Notes under the pieces: model-generated
Seen by the model: the letters and a program-made list of their open reading frames with translations, nothing else
Told to the model about the DNA's origin: nothing
Databases searched by the model: none
Shown: piece by piece, positions 5,648-6,713 of the stretch
Numbering within the stretch: position 1 is the first letter of the stretch
Layout of the letters: each line of letters begins with the position of its first letter
Assembly: GCA_947178045.1 (NCBI GenBank)
Contig: CAMWWR010000104.1
Span: forward strand, 1 to 6,713
Length of the DNA: 6,713 bases
Origin: an uncultured Clostridia bacterium
GTDB lineage: Bacteria; Bacillota; Clostridia; Lachnospirales; Lachnospiraceae
Direction: 5' to 3'
Program-made: the position numbers and the translations under genes

Positions 5648-5676
5648 TTGACAAATAGGTCGGTGAGTTATAGACT
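5648..5676 (+). promoter_or_regulatory. Candidate promoter inside the inverted repeat, upstream of blaI
   Basis: A consensus -35 TTGACA (5648-5653), 17-nt spacer, and TAGACT (5671-5676), a 4/6 match to -10. The spacer and -10 are covered by the left arm of the repeat at 5655-5708. If used, it gives a leader of about 180 nt before the blaI-family gene. A perfect TATAAT at 5691-5696 lies in the right arm but has no good -35 at the proper distance. Confidence 0.45.
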
Positions 5677-5708
5677 AAAAGCACAAGGTCTATAATTCAC
5701 CGACCTGT
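5655..5708. repeat. 19-bp inverted repeat downstream of the degV pair
   Basis: AGGTCGGTGAGTTATAGAC (5657-5675) and GTCTATAATTCACCGACCT (5688-5706) pair throughout, with one G-U, around a 12-nt loop; outer T-G and A-T pairs extend the stem to 21. GTGTTGCTTTG follows, not a clean T-tract, so an intrinsic terminator for the degV operon is possible but poor. Because it overlaps a TTGACA promoter, a repressor operator is an alternative. The structure is certain; the role is open. Confidence 0.7.
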
Positions 5709-5801
5709 GTTGCTTTGCAGGCAGCTGACTGCGAGATACGCGGGCAGGGGAAGGATAGAGCTCGGGGAAACGCGGATTTATTCAGCGCTTCCTTAGAAAA
5801 G

Positions 5802-5837
5802 TCAAATTGAGAAATCGGGCCTGAGGATCAAATTTGA
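5802..5837. promoter_or_regulatory. Paired TCAAA(T)TTGA boxes upstream of blaI, candidate autoregulatory operators
   Basis: TCAAATTGA (5802-5810) and the perfect 10-bp palindrome TCAAATTTGA (5828-5837) are spaced about 26.5 nt centre to centre, 30-65 nt before the BlaI-family start. BlaI/MecI/CopY repressors usually control their own operon through paired short palindromes. The known TACA/TGTA core is not present here, so assignment to this regulator is inference. Confidence 0.35.
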
Positions 5838-5866
5838 AAAAGTACCTTTGGTGATGGGAGGATGAA

Positions 5867-6229
5867 ATGGAATTGTATTGCATGACGGAGACGGAGAGGA
5901 AGTGTGCGAATCTGATATGGGAAAACGAGCCGATCGGATCGGGTGAGCTGGTGAAGCTCTGCGAGGAGAAATTCGGCTGGAAAAAGTCAACGACCTACAC
6001 ATTTTTAAAAAAGCTGTGCGGACAGGGGCTGTTTGAAAATCAGGATTCCTGCGTCCGCTCGCTGATCGGTCAGGCAGACTACGATCAGGGCAGGGGGGAG
6101 CAGTTTGTGAAAGAGACCTACGACGGCTCGCTGCCAAGAATGATCGCGGCGTTTATGCGGAAGAAAAAGCTCTCGAGGCAGCAGGTGGACGAGATTCGGA
6201 GGATGATCGACGAGTACGAGGAACCGTAG
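5867..6229 (+). CDS. BlaI/MecI/CopY family transcriptional repressor
   Basis: Small winged-helix repressor of 120 residues, the usual family length. Family members bind operators as dimers and are inactivated when the partner membrane protease triggers their cleavage. The N-terminal wHTH spans about residues 5-75: TETERKCANLIWENEP, then the recognition-helix region WKKSTTYTFLKKLCGQGLF (38-56). The C-terminal dimerisation segment (about 90-117) reads RMIAAFMRKKKLSRQQVDEIRRM. Its Ala95-Phe96 aligns with the Asn-Phe cleavage point known in BlaI/MecI. ATG 5867 has GGGAGG (5856-5861) 5 nt upstream. An M56 sensor gene follows after 64 nt, the standard regulator-sensor pairing. No beta-lactamase or other target gene is visible, so the controlled function is unknown; in Clostridia such pairs often have no evident link to beta-lactams. 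Confidence 0.93.
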   Translation: MELYCMTETERKCANLIWENEPIGSGELVKLCEEKFGWKKSTTYTFLKKLCGQGLFENQDSCVRSLIGQADYDQGRGEQFVKETYDGSLPRMIAAFMRKKKLSRQQVDEIRRMIDEYEEP

Positions 6230-6293
6230 GCCGGGCGGGCGTGAAAGCGATCTGCACGCATGCAGGAAGCGGGAGTAGAAATGGGGTGACAGG

Positions 6294-6653
6294 ATGAGGG
6301 AAGTGTTTTTAACCATATTGAGAATGGGGCTTGTGTCGGGGTATGTGATTCTGGTCGTGCTGCTTGTCCGTCTGCTGCTTCGGCGGTTTCCGAAGCGGTA
6401 CAGCTATCTTCTTTGGAGCGTCGTATTTTTTCGGCTCGCCTGCCCGTTTGGGACGGAAGGACCGATCAGTCTGATTCCGGCAGGACTGCTGGAAGGGGCG
6501 GGCATTGTCGGGGAGAGGGATGAGCCGAAGAACCGGACGGAGAACGGCAGTCTGCCTGCAGAAGCATTCGGTGCTGAAAATGCCGGCGCTGAAAATGCCG
6601 GGAAAGAAGCGGGAGCAAGCGGGTTGGAAGGGAAGGACGCTCCGGCTCAGTGA
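6294..6653 (+). CDS. BlaR1/MecR1-type M56 sensor peptidase, N-terminal part, ended by an early TGA
   Basis: The 119 residues match the N-terminal end of BlaR1/MecR1-type M56 proteins. TM1 is about residues 5-30 (FLTILRMGLVSGYVILVVLLVRLLL). After the basic turn RRFPKRYSY comes TM2, about 37-52 (YLLWSVVFFRLACPF). These proteins sense an extracellular signal and activate a zinc protease (HEXXH) that inactivates the BlaI partner. Here only the first two membrane segments and a hydrophilic Glu/Ala/Gly/Asn-rich loop precede TGA 6651-6653, with no zinc motif, whereas full proteins run to several hundred residues. The frame after the TGA stays open to the window end (6713) with the same loop-like composition (GSEKQGESDGENPEGAP). 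A single nonsense change in a longer gene is therefore likely. The start is ATG 6294 with GGGGTGA just upstream, 64 nt after blaI. Confidence 0.75.
   Translation: MREVFLTILRMGLVSGYVILVVLLVRLLLRRFPKRYSYLLWSVVFFRLACPFGTEGPISLIPAGLLEGAGIVGERDEPKNRTENGSLPAEAFGAENAGAENAGKEAGASGLEGKDAPAQ
6573..6602 (+). repeat. 15-bp in-frame tandem duplication in the M56 loop
   Basis: GCTGAAAATGCCGGC (6573-6587) is followed directly by GCTGAAAATGCCGGG (6588-6602), 14 of 15 identical and in frame. It encodes AENAG twice, then a related KEAGA. This indicates slippage-type expansion of the loop between TM2 and the expected TM3. Confidence 0.8.
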
Positions 6654-6713
6654 AGAGGGTCGGAAAAGCAGGGAGAAAGCGATGGAGAAAATCCGGAGGG
6701 AGCGCCGAACCGG

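Noticed and set aside
4173..5684. 503-codon open frame on the minus strand
   Set aside because: It runs antisense through both degV genes, which have clear family motifs and RBSs. The minus product is Arg/His-rich with no recognisable domain, as expected from a GC-rich antisense shadow.
5781..5792. CAGCGCTTCC shared with the kduI terminator stem (3621-3630)
   Set aside because: It is only 10 nt, with no hairpin partner and no surrounding similarity; probably coincidence.
6651..6653. TGA as a selenocysteine or programmed readthrough codon in the M56 gene
   Set aside because: No family precedent for selenocysteine in this loop, and no recoding hairpin is evident in the 60 nt that follow. A nonsense change or sequence error is simpler.

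Overview
The window reads as part of a Bacillota chromosome, most likely a gut-type Lachnospiraceae or related Clostridia. The grounds are strong GGAG-type ribosome binding sites, moderately high GC, tandem DegV genes, a BlaI/M56 pair, a LacI/CcpA-type operator match and an AAA-ATPase-like/nuclease accessory gene. All genes lie on the plus strand. No tRNA, rRNA, CRISPR array or insertion sequence was seen.

Layout. (1) 2-1129: the 3' part of an AAA-ATPase-like/PD-(D/E)XK nuclease-family gene whose start lies outside the window. (2) 1130-3642: a uronate catabolism block with kdgK (2-keto-3-deoxygluconate kinase) and kduI (5-keto-4-deoxyuronate isomerase). Each has its own upstream control region, and kduI is followed by a convincing intrinsic terminator. 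KduI and KdgK act two steps apart in breakdown of unsaturated uronates from pectin or glycosaminoglycans. The middle enzyme (KduD type) and the KDPG aldolase are not in the window. kdgK has a textbook promoter followed by a GntR-like palindrome. kduI has a perfect match to the catabolite-responsive element (cre) consensus upstream. (3) 3643-5609: a leader with two overlapping cre-like boxes, then two tandem DegV-family (FakB-type fatty-acid-binding) genes. They are clearly diverged from each other, and the first lacks the C-terminal pocket histidine. (4) 5610-6713: a 19-bp inverted repeat lying over a candidate promoter, two TCAAA(T)TTGA boxes, a BlaI/MecI-family repressor, and the N-terminal part of a BlaR1/MecR1-type M56 membrane sensor protease. 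The protease frame meets an in-frame TGA after only two membrane segments but stays open, with the same composition, to the window end.

I see no strong candidate for a wholly new system. The items most worth following are the interrupted M56 sensor, the regulatory palindromes around kdgK, kduI and degV, two long intergenic hairpins without U-tracts, and the divergent DegV pair.
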